NCBI RefSeq assembly: GCF_029910215.1
Contig: NZ_CP110395.1
Span: 868,001-932,000 of the forward strand
DNA from: Paraburkholderia sp. D15
GTDB taxonomy: Bacteria; Pseudomonadota; Gammaproteobacteria; Burkholderiales; Burkholderiaceae
Reading direction: 5' to 3'
DNA length: 64,000 bases
Shown: one piece after another, positions 9,949-19,326 of the stretch
Numbering within the stretch: position 1 is the first letter of the stretch
Layout: each line of letters starts with the position of its first letter
Translations under genes and position numbers: made by a program
Notes under the pieces: generated by a model
The model's database searches: none
What the model saw: the letters and a program-made list of their open reading frames with translations, nothing else
Told to the model about the DNA's origin: nothing

Positions 9949-10083
9949 TTTCATGAAATCGATAAACGACGCGCTAGAATTGCCGTCCTTGCGAGAAAAG
10001 CGCGGCTTACCGCGTTTTTCTCTCCCTTCGGGGCCTATTCAACGCATCTTCGGGCCGGATAGCCGGTTTTCCCACTCTTGAGC

Positions 10084-11079
10084 GTGCAAAAGATATTGAT
10101 CGTGAGGGTGTCGTCGCTGGGCGACGTCGTTCACAACATGCCGGTGATCGCCGATATCCGGCGCCGTCACCCCGACGCGCAGATCGACTGGCTCGTCGAG
10201 GAGAGCTTCGTCGGGCTCGTGCAACTCGTCACCGGCGTGCGGCGCGCGATTCCCGTATCGCTGCGGCGCTGGCGCAAGCGTCTGCTGTCGGCGGAAAACT
10301 GGCGCGAGATCGGCGCGTTCCGCCGCACGCTCGCCGCCGAGCACTACGACCTCGTGATCGACTGCCAGGGGCTCATCAAGACCGCGTGGGTCGCGAGCCT
10401 GGCGCGCGGGCCGCTGGTCGGCCTCGCGAATCGCACCGACGGCGCGGGCTTCGAATGGCCGGTGCGGTTCTTCTACGGCAAGCGCGTGCCGATCGAGCCG
10501 CGCACGCACGTGGTGGAACGCACGCGGCAACTGGTGGCCGCGGCGCTGAACGACCCGGCGCCGCAACCCACCGACGACATCGACTTCGGTCTCGACACGC
10601 AGCGCGCGGCGCTGGCGTTGTCGCAAGCCGATCTGAATCTGCCGGTGCCCTACGTGGTGTTCGTGCACGCAACCTCGCGCGCCGACAAGCAGTGGCCCGA
10701 CGCCGCGTGGATCGAACTCGGCCAGTCGCTGGTGCGGCGCGGTGCGTCGATCGTCCTGCCGTGGGGCAGCGACGCGGAGCGCGCCACCAGCGAGCGCCTC
10801 GCCAAGGAATTCGGCGCGGCGGCGATCGTGCCGCCCAGGCTTTCGTTGCCGGCCGTGGTCGGCTTGATCGAAGGCGCGGCCGCGACCGTGGGGGTTGACA
10901 CAGGTCTGGTTCACATCGCGGCCGCGCTGAAACGGCCAACGGTCGAGTTGTACAATTTCGCCACCGCGTGGCGCACCGGCGGCTACTGGTCGCCGAACGT
11001 CGTCAATCTCGGCACGGCCGGGCAGCCGCCCACGCTGCAACAGGTGAAGTCGGCGCTGGCCGGATTCGGTCTGCTCTAG
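10084..11079 (+). CDS. waaC: Lipopolysaccharide heptosyltransferase I
   Basis: A 331-residue GT9 glycosyltransferase that adds the first L-glycero-D-manno-heptose to Kdo in the LPS inner core at the cytoplasmic face. Diagnostic: KILIVRVSSLGDVVHNMPV at the N-terminus, then IDWLVEESF, YDLVIDCQGLIKTA, the donor-site VVFVHATSRADKQWP, and VGVDTGLVHIAAALKRPTVELY at the C-terminus. I choose the GTG at 10084 (MQKILIV...) because homologues begin with Met-Gln-Lys; a TTG at 10078 is the alternative. Downstream are kdoO and waaA in the same direction, forming an inner-core gene group. Confidence 0.93.
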   Translation: MQKILIVRVSSLGDVVHNMPVIADIRRRHPDAQIDWLVEESFVGLVQLVTGVRRAIPVSLRRWRKRLLSAENWREIGAFRRTLAAEHYDLVIDCQGLIKTAWVASLARGPLVGLANRTDGAGFEWPVRFFYGKRVPIEPRTHVVERTRQLVAAALNDPAPQPTDDIDFGLDTQRAALALSQADLNLPVPYVVFVHATSRADKQWPDAAWIELGQSLVRRGASIVLPWGSDAERATSERLAKEFGAAAIVPPRLSLPAVVGLIEGAAATVGVDTGLVHIAAALKRPTVELYNFATAWRTGGYWSPNVVNLGTAGQPPTLQQVKSALAGFGLL

Positions 11080-11128
11080 TGCGTGCGGCACGCTTCGCCT
11101 TAAGCTCCATCCGTTTTCAAGGGCGACC

Positions 11129-12013
11129 ATGAACGAAACCCAGATCATCGAAGTAGCGAACGCCGACTGGCACGGACGCAATCTGTCCGTGCCGCGCGAG
11201 ACGCTGCTCGCCGGCGTCGAACGCGGCAAAGTCCTGTATTTCCCGAACCTGCGTTTCGCGATCGAAGGCGGCGAGCAGGCGCTGCTCGATCCCGCGTTCG
11301 CCGATCCGAGCCGCAAGAACATCAGTCTCGAACCGAACGGCGGCGCGCTGCACGGCGTGGCCGGCGACGCCGTCACGCAATCGGCGGTGCGTGCGCTGAT
11401 CGCGCGTTATCAGGCCAATGCGCGCACGCTGGTCGACGGTCTGTTCCCCGAGTACACCGGCAAGCTGCGCGTGGCGCCCACCAGCCTGCGGCTGCATCAG
11501 GTGGAAACGCGCGAGACGTCGTGGCGCAAGGACGATAGCCGCCTGCACGTGGATGCTTTTCCGTCGCGGCCGAATTACGGCGAGCGCATTCTGCGCGTGT
11601 TCACCAACGTGAATCCGCACGGCACGCCGCGCGTGTGGCGCGTCGGCGAACCGTTCGAGGACATGGCCAAACGCTTTCTGCCGCGCATCAAGCCGCAGAT
11701 GCCCGGTGCCGCGTGGTTGCTGAACCTGCTGCACGTGACGAAATCGCCGCGCAGCGAGTACGACCATCTGATGCTGAATCTGCACGACGGCATGAAGGCC
11801 GATCTCGACTATCAGAAGTCGAGCCCGCAGCAGACCATGCCGTTTCCGCCGGGCAGCGTGTGGGTGTGTTTCTCGGATCAGACCTCGCATGCGGTGATGT
11901 CCGGCCAGTTCATGCTGGAGCAGACTTTCTTCCTGCCGGTCAAGGCGATGGCGCAGCCCGAATGCGCACCGCTTGGCATTCTCGAACGCCTGAAGGGCAG
12001 GGCGCTGGTTTGA
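11129..12013 (+). CDS. kdoO: Kdo hydroxylase (3-hydroxylase of the LPS inner core)
   Basis: A 294-residue Fe(II)/2-oxoglutarate/O2-dependent oxygenase of the KdoO family described in Burkholderia and Yersinia. It hydroxylates the outer Kdo of Kdo2-lipid A to D-glycero-D-talo-oct-2-ulosonic acid (Ko). Visible: SRLHVDAFPSRPNYGERILR contains the HxD iron ligand pair (about 140-142). SDQTSHAVMSGQFMLEQTFF near residue 252 supplies the distal His and the 2-oxoglutarate-binding region. Its place between waaC and waaA supports the assignment. Ko is more acid-stable than Kdo. The stop is followed by a 12-bp tandem repeat before waaA. Confidence 0.9.
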   Translation: MNETQIIEVANADWHGRNLSVPRETLLAGVERGKVLYFPNLRFAIEGGEQALLDPAFADPSRKNISLEPNGGALHGVAGDAVTQSAVRALIARYQANARTLVDGLFPEYTGKLRVAPTSLRLHQVETRETSWRKDDSRLHVDAFPSRPNYGERILRVFTNVNPHGTPRVWRVGEPFEDMAKRFLPRIKPQMPGAAWLLNLLHVTKSPRSEYDHLMLNLHDGMKADLDYQKSSPQQTMPFPPGSVWVCFSDQTSHAVMSGQFMLEQTFFLPVKAMAQPECAPLGILERLKGRALV

Positions 12014-12049
12014 GCGCCGCGGTCCTGGGGGCGGTCGATTCCGTGATGT

Positions 12050-12126
12050 GTCTGGCGGTCCGTCTGGCTGTCCGTGTGGTTGTCCGTGTGGTTGTCCGTG
12101 TGGTTGTCCATCTGGTTGTCCATCTG
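12050..12126. repeat. 12-bp tandem repeat, about 6.4 units
   Basis: Units align as gtctggcggtcc, gtctggctgtcc, three identical gtgtggttgtcc, atctggttgtcc, then a partial atctg. The array occupies most of the kdoO-waaA spacer. A short frame on the minus strand (11878-12123) reads a repeating Asp-Asn-His/Gln-Thr/Met peptide through it, but nothing suggests this is a gene. Confidence 0.9.
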
Positions 12127-12188
12127 CCGCGCGATCCGGCGGCAAGGTCCGGCGTGTCGGCGTGGGCGAGCGATAGCGCGGAGCGCCG

Positions 12189-13502
12189 ATGCTGAGAGTC
12201 ATCTACAACGCGCTGTGGTGGTTGATCGCGCCGATAGCCGTGCTGCGGCTGTTGATCCGTTCGCGCAGGGAGCGCGGCTACCGTGAGCATATCGGCGAGC
12301 GTTTCGGTTACGCGCGCGGGCGGTTGCCCGAGGACGACGCGCCGCTGATCTGGGTGCATGCGGTGTCGGTGGGCGAAACGCGCGCCGCGCAACCGCTGAT
12401 CGACGCGCTGATGAAGGCGCGTCCCGACGCACGCATTCTGTTGACGCACATGACGCCGAGCGGCCGCGCGACCGGCGAGCAGATTTTCGGCGATCGCGTA
12501 TTGCGTGCCTATCTGCCGTACGACATGCCGCATGCGGTGCGGCGCTTTCTGCGCGCGTGGCGTCCGTCGCTCGGTCTGGTGATGGAAACCGAGGTGTGGC
12601 CGACGCTGATCGACGAATGCCGTCGCGCGGATGTGCCGCTGGTGCTGACCAATGCGCGGATGTCGGCGCGCTCGTTCAGGCGCGCGGCCAAATTCGGCGG
12701 CGCGACCAAAGACGTGTTCGGCGGTTTTTCGCGGGTGTTGGCGCAGAGTCCGTCGGATGCCGAACGCCTGACCGCGCTCGGTGCGCGCAACGTCGCGGTG
12801 CTCGGCAATCTGAAGTTCGACATGAGCACGCCGCCGGCGCTCGCGGCGCGCGGCCACGCGTGGCGCGCGGCGATCGGCACGCGGCCGGTATGGGTCGCGG
12901 CGAGCACGCGCGAGGGCGAGGAAGAACTCGTGTTGCAGGCTTTCGCGTCGCTAGGTATCGACGATGCGCTGCTGATTCTGGTGCCGCGTCATCCGCAACG
13001 GTTCAACGAGGTGGCGGCGCTGGTCGAGCGGCAGGGGTTGCGGCTCGAACGGCGCTCGACCTGGGCGCCGGATGCGAAGGTGGCTTCCGCGGCGCTCGCT
13101 TCGGGCACCCGGATCGCCGCGTTGCCGTCGAACGTGAACGTGTTGCTCGGCGACTCGATGGGCGAACTCGGTGCCTACTATGCGGCGTCGGATCTGGCGT
13201 TCATCGGCGGGAGTCTGTTGCCGCTGGGTGGGCAGAATCTGATCGAAGCTTGCGCGGTCGGCGTGCCGGTGCTGATCGGGCCGCACGTGTTCAACTTCAC
13301 GCAGGCCACCGCCGATGCGGTCGCGGCGGGCGCGGCGGTTCAGGTGCCGGACCCGGCCGGTCTGGCGACGGCGCTGCGCGAGCTGTTCGGCGACAAAGCG
13401 AGGCGTCTCGCGATGGGCGGCGCGGCATCGGCGTTCGCCGCACGCCATCGCGGCGCGACGGCGCGCACGGTGGATGTGCTGATGGCGCTGCTGCCGGAGT
13501 GA
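12189..13502 (+). CDS. waaA: 3-deoxy-D-manno-octulosonic acid (Kdo) transferase
   Basis: A 437-residue GT30 enzyme with an N-terminal membrane anchor (NALWWLIAPIAVLRLLIRS). It transfers Kdo from CMP-Kdo to lipid IVA, the essential step linking lipid A to core. Visible: ERFGYARGRLPEDDAPLIWV, HAVSVGETRAAQPLIDALM with the catalytic Glu, GLVMETEVWPTLIDECRRA, WVAASTREGEEELVLQAF, and LGDSMGELGAYYAASDLAFI with GGSLLPLGGQNLIEACAVG. Motif order and length are normal. It starts at the ATG at 12189, 62 bp after the tandem repeat, and converges with ureG. The number of Kdo units added is not predictable. Confidence 0.94.
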   Translation: MLRVIYNALWWLIAPIAVLRLLIRSRRERGYREHIGERFGYARGRLPEDDAPLIWVHAVSVGETRAAQPLIDALMKARPDARILLTHMTPSGRATGEQIFGDRVLRAYLPYDMPHAVRRFLRAWRPSLGLVMETEVWPTLIDECRRADVPLVLTNARMSARSFRRAAKFGGATKDVFGGFSRVLAQSPSDAERLTALGARNVAVLGNLKFDMSTPPALAARGHAWRAAIGTRPVWVAASTREGEEELVLQAFASLGIDDALLILVPRHPQRFNEVAALVERQGLRLERRSTWAPDAKVASAALASGTRIAALPSNVNVLLGDSMGELGAYYAASDLAFIGGSLLPLGGQNLIEACAVGVPVLIGPHVFNFTQATADAVAAGAAVQVPDPAGLATALRELFGDKARRLAMGGAASAFAARHRGATARTVDVLMALLPE

Positions 13503-13550
13503 GGCGGCGGCCGCGTCGAAGTTTCACGGCGCGCCTGCGCTATCCCTTCA

Positions 13551-14195
13551 TCACACCTTCAGCAAGCCCTTCTTCTCGATAAACGCCACCACCTCGCTCA
13601 GGCCATCGAGCGCTTTCAGGTTGCACATCACGAAGGGCCGCTCGCCGCGCATCTTCTTCGCATCCGACGCCATCACGTCGAGATTCGCGCCGACCATCGG
13701 CGCGAGGTCCGTCTTGTTGATCACCAGCAGGTCCGACTTCGTGATGCCGGGGCCGCCCTTGCGCGGAATCTTCTCGCCGCCCGCCACGTCGATCACGTAG
13801 ATCGTCAGGTCCGAGAGTTCGGGGCTGAAGGTCGCGGCCAGGTTGTCGCCGCCCGATTCGATGAACACGATGTCCGCATCGGGAAAACGCGTGAGCATGC
13901 GGTCGACCGCTTCCAGATTGATCGACGCGTCCTCGCGAATCGCCGTATGCGGGCAGCCGCCGGTTTCGACGCCCATGATCCGTTCGGCCGGCAGCGCGCC
14001 CGCCACCGTCAGCAGACGCTGGTCTTCCTTCGTGTAGATGTCGTTGGTGATCGCGACGAGATCGTATTGATCGCGCATCGCCTTGCAGAGCATTTCGAGC
14101 AGCGTGGTCTTGCCCGAACCGACCGGGCCGCCGACGCCCACGCGCAGCGGCGGCAGTTTCTTCGTGCGTTGGGCGGGATGATGAGGTGCGTTCAT
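13551..14195 (-). CDS. ureG: Urease accessory GTPase
   Basis: A 214-residue SIMIBI-class GTPase that drives nickel delivery to apo-urease in the UreD-UreF-UreG complex. Visible: P-loop [19 protein letters not shown] near residue 25, [20 protein letters not shown] with the Cys-Pro-His nickel-binding motif, [17 protein letters not shown], and the guanine-specificity [10 protein letters not shown]. It starts at the ATG at 14195 ([13 protein letters not shown]); upstream in-frame sequence is the shadow of ureF. It is the last gene of ureABCEFG, 11 bp after ureF. The converging waaA ends 48 bp away without an obvious terminator. Confidence 0.96.
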   Translation of the reverse strand: MNAPHHPAQRTKKLPPLRVGVGGPVGSGKTTLLEMLCKAMRDQYDLVAITNDIYTKEDQRLLTVAGALPAERIMGVETGGCPHTAIREDASINLEAVDRMLTRFPDADIVFIESGGDNLAATFSPELSDLTIYVIDVAGGEKIPRKGGPGITKSDLLVINKTDLAPMVGANLDVMASDAKKMRGERPFVMCNLKALDGLSEVVAFIEKKGLLKV

Positions 14196-14206
14196 GATGG
14201 ATCGTC

Positions 14207-14887
14207 TTATGAGCGGAAGAGCCGCGAGTATTGCGATTCGTGGCGCGCCGACAGAATGCCGAGTTGCGGCGCGAAGGTATTGATCTGGTCCGGCGGCGTG
14301 GCGCGCGCGCGGGCGACGGCGGCATCGATCGGCTCGCGCAACGCGACGATGATGCGCTGGCCCGCGAGCTGTCCCAGCGGCACGGCCTTCAAGGCGGCGG
14401 CCGCCTGGTTTTCCACCCAGCTGAACGCATAGGCGGCGAGGGCGGCGTCGACGGCGGCGTCGTTGGCCCAGGCGGCGAACGCGAAGGCGGTGGGTTGCGC
14501 GAGCGGAGTGAGCGCGGCGAGCGTCGCGCGCCGCTGCGCGTCGCCCCATTCCAGCGACACGCACAATTGCCGCAGCGACCAGCCCATCTGTTCGGTTTCG
14601 CGGCGCAGTTCCGCCGACTCGCGGCTCGCGAGGAATTCGCGGTTGGCGTCGGCGAGACCGGTGGTGTCGTGAGTGCGCCAGCGTTCCATCTGATGCGCGA
14701 GGAACGGCAGTTCGCCGTGCGCGAGGACGTCCGTCAGACCGCTTGCGATCCAGTTGCGGGCGGAGTCGGCGTCGGTGATCAACTGCGCTTCGATCGCCGC
14801 TTCAAGGCCTTGCGAGTAGCTGAACGCGCCGATCGGCAAGGCCGGCGACGCGAGATGCAGCAGCGCGGTGAGTTCAGCGGTGCGCAT
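14207..14887 (-). CDS. ureF: Urease accessory protein UreF
   Basis: A 226-residue all-helical cytoplasmic protein that bridges UreD-bound urease and UreG and gates GTP hydrolysis during nickel insertion. Diagnostic N-terminus: [20 protein letters not shown], then a helical body including [13 protein letters not shown] and the conserved C-terminal [13 protein letters not shown]. The start at 14887 ([12 protein letters not shown]) overlaps the last 14 bp of ureE, implying coupled translation. A frame extended to 15034 is the shadow of the His-rich end of ureE. Length is typical. Confidence 0.95.
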   Translation of the reverse strand: MRTAELTALLHLASPALPIGAFSYSQGLEAAIEAQLITDADSARNWIASGLTDVLAHGELPFLAHQMERWRTHDTTGLADANREFLASRESAELRRETEQMGWSLRQLCVSLEWGDAQRRATLAALTPLAQPTAFAFAAWANDAAVDAALAAYAFSWVENQAAAALKAVPLGQLAGQRIIVALREPIDAAVARARATPPDQINTFAPQLGILSARHESQYSRLFRS

Positions 14888-15485
14888 GATGGTGGTGGTG
14901 GCCGTGGCCGCACGATTCGTCGTGGACGTGATCGTGGCCATGGCCGCCGTCATGCCCGTGATCGTGCCCATGATGCTCGCCGAACACCTGCTGCGCGAGC
15001 GCATAGTCTTCCGCGAACGTCTCGTCGTGCCCATGCTTATGACCGCCGCCGTACGCGCCGGACTCCGGCTGAAACGGCATCGACACCTCGTCGACCTTGG
15101 CGCCGATGCGCTTGAGCATGTCGGCCAGCACCGGATCGTATTCGAGCTTCAGATAATCCGCGCCGACTTCCACCGGCGTGTGCCGGTTGCCGAGGTGATA
15201 GGCGGCGCGCGTGAGCGTCAACGTATCGTTGGCCCGCACGACCAGCACCGCTTGCGGTGCGGCGATCACGCGGACGAGACCGCCGTCGTCGGCGACCAGC
15301 ACGTCGCCGTCGCGCAGCACGGTGCCGCGCGGCAGCAGCAGCGCGACGTCCTCGCCGTTGTCGAGCGTGGCCGCGAGGCGGCTCTTGCGGCGCTCGTCGA
15401 ACGCCAGGGTGAGCGTGGGCGCCCGCTTCACCAGCACGGGCGCGAGCTTCACATGCGGCGCGATCAGCTTGTCGAGAGTACGCAT
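14874..15485 (-). CDS. ureE: Urease nickel metallochaperone UreE with His-rich tail
   Basis: A 203-residue nickel-binding dimer that passes Ni(II) to UreG. The N-terminal peptide-binding domain occupies about 1-75. The ferredoxin-like metal-binding domain follows, with [13 protein letters not shown] and [16 protein letters not shown]. The last 55 residues are exceptionally rich in His, Gly and Asp ([10 protein letters not shown], then [20 protein letters not shown] and a run of five His), giving nickel storage capacity. It starts at the ATG at 15485, 2 bp after ureC, and overlaps ureF. The tail is longer and denser in His than in UreE proteins that lack a tail. Confidence 0.95.
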   Translation of the reverse strand: MRTLDKLIAPHVKLAPVLVKRAPTLTLAFDERRKSRLAATLDNGEDVALLLPRGTVLRDGDVLVADDGGLVRVIAAPQAVLVVRANDTLTLTRAAYHLGNRHTPVEVGADYLKLEYDPVLADMLKRIGAKVDEVSMPFQPESGAYGGGHKHGHDETFAEDYALAQQVFGEHHGHDHGHDGGHGHDHVHDESCGHGHHHHHAHR

Positions 15486-15487
15486 GG

Positions 15488-17194
15488 TCAGAAGAGGAAG
15501 TAGCGTTGCGCCATCGGCAGTACGGTGGCGGGCTCGCAGGTCAGCAACTGGCCGTCGGCGATCACCTGATAGGTTTCCGGATCGACGCTGATCGACGGAC
15601 GCCACGCGTTATGGATCATGTCCGCCTTGGTCACGCTGCGACAGTGCTTCACCGCGACGATGCGTTTGGACAGGCCGTAGCGTTCGCCGACGTTCGCGTC
15701 GGCGGCGAGTTGCGACACGAAGGTCAGCGACGTGCGGCCCAGCGCACCGCCGCGCGTGCCGAACATCTCGCGATAGTGGACCGGCTGCGGCGTCGGGATC
15801 GACGCGTTCGGGTCGCCCATCTGCGCCATCGCGATCATGCCGCCCTTGAGAATCAGCGAAGGCTTGATGCCGAAGAACGCCGGTTCCCAGAACACCAGGT
15901 CGGCCCACTTGCCCGGCTCGATCGAACCGACTTCATGCGCGATGCCGTGCGTGATGGCCGGATTGATCGTGTACTTGGCGACGTAGCGCTTGGCGCGGAA
16001 GTTGTCGTGCCGCGCATTGTCCTCGGGCAGCGCGCCGCGCTGCACCTTCATCTTGTGCGCGGTCTGCCATGTGCGGATGATCACCTCGCCGACCCGGCCC
16101 ATCGCCTGCGAATCCGACGACAGCATCGACAGCGCGCCGAGGTCGTGCAGGATGTCTTCGGCCGCGATGGTCTCGCGGCGAATCCGCGACTCGGCAAACG
16201 CGATGTCTTCCGCGATCGACGGGTCCAGGTGATGGCACACCATCAGCATGTCGAGATGCTCCTCGAGCGTGTTGACCGTGTACGGGCGCGTCGGATTGGT
16301 CGACGAGGGCAGCACATTCGCTTCGCCGCAGACCTTGATGATGTCCGGCGCGTGACCGCCGCCCGCGCCTTCCGTGTGATACGTGTGGATCGTGCGGCCC
16401 TTGAAGGCGGCCACCGTCGCTTCGACGAAACCCGCTTCGTTCAGCGTGTCCGTGTGGATCGCGACCTGGGTGTCGGTGTCGTCGGCGACAGAGAGGCAGT
16501 TGTCGATCGCGGCGGGCGTCGTGCCCCAGTCCTCGTGCAGCTTCAGGCCGATCGCGCCGGCGGCGATCTGTTCGAGCGCCGGTTGCGGCAGGCTCACGTT
16601 GCCCTTGCCGAGAAAGCCGAGATTCATCGGATAGCCGTCGGCCGCCTGCAGCATGCGTTCGAGGTGCCACGGACCCGGCGTGCAGGTGGTCGCGTTGGTG
16701 CCCGTCGCCGGACCCGTGCCGCCGCCGAGCATGGTGGTCACGCCGCTCGCGAGCGCTTCTTCGATCTGCTGCGGGCTGATGAAGTGGATGTGCGTGTCGA
16801 TGCCGCCCGCCGTCACGATCAGGCCTTCGCCCGCGATCACTTCGGTCGATGCGCCGATCGCGATCGTCACGTTCGGCTGGATGTCGGGATTGCCCGCCTT
16901 GCCGATCGCCGCGATGCGGCCGTTCTTGATGCCGATGTCCGCCTTGACGATGCCCCAATGATCGAGAATCAGCGCGTTGGTGACGACGGTGTCGACCACC
17001 TCGGCGTGCACGCGCTGCGACTGGCCCATGCCGTCGCGAATCACCTTGCCGCCGCCGAATTTCACTTCCTCGCCATAGGTGGTGAAGTCGCGTTCGACTT
17101 CGATCAGCAACTCGGTGTCGGCGAGGCGCACGCGGTCGCCGGTGGTGGGGCCGAACATTTCAGCGTAGGCGCGGCGGCCAATGCGTAAGGTCAT
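15488..17194 (-). CDS. ureC: Urease alpha (catalytic) subunit
   Basis: A 568-residue nickel amidohydrolase that hydrolyses urea to ammonia and carbamate. All catalytic residues are visible: His135/His137 in GIDTHIHF, carbamylated Lys218 in [12 protein letters not shown], His247 in AIHTDTLNE, His273 in [15 protein letters not shown], the flap Cys320-His321 in MVCHHLDPS, and the metal Asp in [13 protein letters not shown]. The N-terminal signature is [20 protein letters not shown]. Length matches bacterial UreC. It lies 61 bp after ureB and 2 bp before ureE in the structural operon. Confidence 0.98.
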   Translation of the reverse strand: MTLRIGRRAYAEMFGPTTGDRVRLADTELLIEVERDFTTYGEEVKFGGGKVIRDGMGQSQRVHAEVVDTVVTNALILDHWGIVKADIGIKNGRIAAIGKAGNPDIQPNVTIAIGASTEVIAGEGLIVTAGGIDTHIHFISPQQIEEALASGVTTMLGGGTGPATGTNATTCTPGPWHLERMLQAADGYPMNLGFLGKGNVSLPQPALEQIAAGAIGLKLHEDWGTTPAAIDNCLSVADDTDTQVAIHTDTLNEAGFVEATVAAFKGRTIHTYHTEGAGGGHAPDIIKVCGEANVLPSSTNPTRPYTVNTLEEHLDMLMVCHHLDPSIAEDIAFAESRIRRETIAAEDILHDLGALSMLSSDSQAMGRVGEVIIRTWQTAHKMKVQRGALPEDNARHDNFRAKRYVAKYTINPAITHGIAHEVGSIEPGKWADLVFWEPAFFGIKPSLILKGGMIAMAQMGDPNASIPTPQPVHYREMFGTRGGALGRTSLTFVSQLAADANVGERYGLSKRIVAVKHCRSVTKADMIHNAWRPSISVDPETYQVIADGQLLTCEPATVLPMAQRYFLF

Positions 17195-17255
17195 GGTGTG
17201 AGTCCGGAAAGGATCGAGGCCGTGAGGACGATGAAGACAGGCGCGCGCACGGGCG

Positions 17256-17561
17256 TCACAGCTTGCCCATCACCTTGCCGTTGAAGCCGTAGACGACGCG
17301 ATCGCCGGCCAGCGCGACCAGTTCGACGGTGCGCTCCTGGCCGGGCTCGAAGCGCACGGCGGTGCCGGCCGCGATGTTCAGCCGGAAGCCGCGTGCCGCT
17401 TCGCGGTCGAAGGCGAGCGCTTCGTTGACTTCGTAAAAGTGGTAATGCGAGCCGATCTGCACCGGCCGGTCGCCGGTGTTCGATACGACGACCGTGACGG
17501 TCGCGCGGCCCGCGTTGAGCTCGTGTTCGCCGTCGTCGATGATGAGTTCGCCGGGGATCAT
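17256..17561 (-). CDS. ureB: Urease beta subunit
   Basis: A 101-residue structural subunit, one of three chains of bacterial urease (UreA, UreB, UreC). It begins [19 protein letters not shown]. It carries [19 protein letters not shown] and the C-terminal [12 protein letters not shown], both highly conserved. It lies 31 bp after ureA. It has no catalytic residues of its own and stabilises the alpha subunit. Confidence 0.97.
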   Translation of the reverse strand: MIPGELIIDDGEHELNAGRATVTVVVSNTGDRPVQIGSHYHFYEVNEALAFDREAARGFRLNIAAGTAVRFEPGQERTVELVALAGDRVVYGFNGKVMGKL

Positions 17562-17592
17562 GGGCAGCCTTGAAGAGTGGATGCTCGGCCGA

Positions 17593-17895
17593 TCAGGGGA
17601 TCGGATGATGGACGGTGACGAGCTTGGTGCCGTCGGGGAAGGTCGCTTCGACCTGGATGTCGGGGATCATTTCCGACACGCCTTCCATCACGTCGTCGCG
17701 GGTGAGCAGGGTGGTGCCGTAGTGCATGACCTCGGCGACGGTCTTGCCGTCGCGGGCCGCTTCCATCAGCGCCGCGGTGATGAACGCGACCGCTTCCGGG
17801 TAGTTCAGTTTGAGGCCGCGTGCGCGGCGCCGTTCGGCGAGCAGCGCGGCGGTGAAGATCAGCAGCTTGTCCTTCTCGCGAGGTGTCAGCTTCAT
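17593..17895 (-). CDS. ureA: Urease gamma subunit
   Basis: A 100-residue structural subunit beginning [20 protein letters not shown], with [20 protein letters not shown] and the C-terminal [18 protein letters not shown]. It is the first gene of the ureABCEFG block. It is separated from ureD, its usual upstream neighbour in Burkholderiaceae, by about 2.3 kb holding an unrelated binding protein and an effector-like pair. A promoter between 17896 and 18065 is therefore likely, but I could not define one. Confidence 0.97.
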   Translation of the reverse strand: MKLTPREKDKLLIFTAALLAERRRARGLKLNYPEAVAFITAALMEAARDGKTVAEVMHYGTTLLTRDDVMEGVSEMIPDIQVEATFPDGTKLVTVHHPIP

Positions 17896-18065
17896 CGAAT
17901 GTGTGCGTAGGGTTGCGCGGGCGCGGCGGCGGCCCGGGGACTGCCGGCGACGCTGTTAGGCGCTGCGCGTCATGACCGCGATCGTGTGCGATGCACGGGA
18001 TGAGGTCATGACGAGTGCAATGCCGGATAAGCCAGTCACGGTATCAAGCTGGGCTAACGATGCGC

Positions 18066-18869
18066 TTACAGGTCGGCGGGCAGCGGCGCGCCGAACCACT
18101 TCTTCGACATCGCGTTGAGGGTGCCGTCCTGGCGCGCCTGGCCGATGGCGGCATTGACCTTCTGAAGCAGACGCGGCTCGTTCTTGTTCATGCCGACGAA
18201 GCACGGCGAATTCTTGATGACGAATTTCGGTTCCGGGCGGCGCGGCGGATTTTTCGCGAGGATGGCGGCGGCGACGATGTTGCCGGCGGCGATCAACTGC
18301 ACCTGGCCTGACAGGAACGCGGCGATGGTCGCGTTGTTGTCTTCGAAGCGTTTGATGGTGGCGTTCGGCGCCATTTGCGTGAGACCGATTTCCTCGAGTG
18401 CGCCACGCGTCGCGCCGACGGTTTTGCCGGTGAGGTCGGCGGGACTGGTGACCTTGATGTCGGCGGGGCCGAATACGCCCTGGTAGTACGGCGCGTAGGC
18501 GTTGGAGAAGTCGATGACTTTTTCGCGCTCGGGCGTTTTACCGAGCGACGAGATCACGAGATCGACCTTGCCGGTTTGCAGATAGGGGATACGGTTCGCG
18601 CTGTTGACCGGCACGAGTTCGAGTTTGACGTTCATCGATCTGGCGAGCAGCGCGGCGGTATCGATGTCGTAGCCTTGCGGCTTCATATCGGGGCCGACCG
18701 AGCCGAACGGCGGATAGTCTTCCGGCACCGCGACCTTGAGCACGCCGGCCTTGGCGATGTTATCGAGCGTATCGGCGTGAGCGACGGGCGCGTGAATGGC
18801 GAGAGCGGGCGCGAGCAGCAGCGCGGCGAGCCACGCGCGACGCGCGGGGCGGAGAGGCGAACGGTTCAT
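18066..18869 (-). CDS. Orphan periplasmic amino-acid-type solute-binding protein (SBP_bac_3)
   Basis: A 267-residue secreted binding protein. Basic n-region and hydrophobic core (residues about 8-27) end in APVAHADTL, a signal-peptidase I site. The mature protein has AKAGVLKVAVPEDYPPFGSV, QGYDIDTAALLAR, LVISSLGKTPEREKVIDFSN and GKTVGATRGALEEI, the standard type-II fold of polar amino acid receptors. No permease or ATPase gene is adjacent. It starts at the ATG at 18869; the frame to 18923 adds 18 residues ahead of a good signal peptide. Lying between ureA and ureD, it might bind a nitrogen source, but the ligand is unknown. Confidence 0.82.
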   Translation of the reverse strand: MNRSPLRPARRAWLAALLLAPALAIHAPVAHADTLDNIAKAGVLKVAVPEDYPPFGSVGPDMKPQGYDIDTAALLARSMNVKLELVPVNSANRIPYLQTGKVDLVISSLGKTPEREKVIDFSNAYAPYYQGVFGPADIKVTSPADLTGKTVGATRGALEEIGLTQMAPNATIKRFEDNNATIAAFLSGQVQLIAAGNIVAAAILAKNPPRRPEPKFVIKNSPCFVGMNKNEPRLLQKVNAAIGQARQDGTLNAMSKKWFGAPLPADL

Positions 18870-19056
18870 GTCGATGAGCGTGGTGGCGATGGCTGGGCGG
18901 CTGCCGTCAGGGTGCGGCAGCATCGTGGGAGCGTGTTATGCAAGGTGCGTGCCATCGCGGCAGGGCGGGCGAAGCCCGGACGGCGCGGGATAAGTGCACC
19001 AAAATAAAGCGAATCAATGCTCAATGTTGGTGCTTTGTCTCGTTGCCGTTTTTCGA

Positions 19057-19326
19057 CTATTGCGGCTGTGCCGGCTGCGGTTTCCGCTTCAGTATTTTGT
19101 TGGCGGCGAAAACTGATGCCGTGGCCAGGACGAGCGAGAAGATCAACATGAGAAGGCCGCCGAATGCCTCGATTGTGTCTGGCGCATCAATGCCGAAGTA
19201 CGACGCAACGCGCACGAGTCCAATGGTTGCCCAAGGCGCGAACTGCATATCGAGCAACGCGTGAAGTATGACCCAACTCAAGAGCAGCACTGCGCCGACG
19301 TTTGCCAGGATTCGAATCACTTTCAC
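19057..19326 (-). CDS. Small membrane protein, candidate immunity partner of the Tlde1-like protein
   Basis: An 89-residue protein with two hydrophobic segments (about 5-27 and 55-77) and a basic Pro-rich tail (KRKPQPAQPQ). I do not recognise a family. It starts with GTG at 19326, overlapping the stop of the Tlde1-like gene by 4 bp (GTGA), so it is translationally coupled to it. A short membrane protein directly after an L,D-transpeptidase-type effector is the arrangement expected of an immunity protein acting at the periplasm. That role is inferred from position only. Base composition is lower in GC than in the flanking urease genes. Confidence 0.6.
   Translation of the reverse strand: MKVIRILANVGAVLLLSWVILHALLDMQFAPWATIGLVRVASYFGIDAPDTIEAFGGLLMLIFSLVLATASVFAANKILKRKPQPAQPQ

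Noticed and set aside
12050..12126. Possible CRISPR-like array
   Set aside because: Units are 12 bp and directly adjacent with no unique spacers: a simple tandem repeat.
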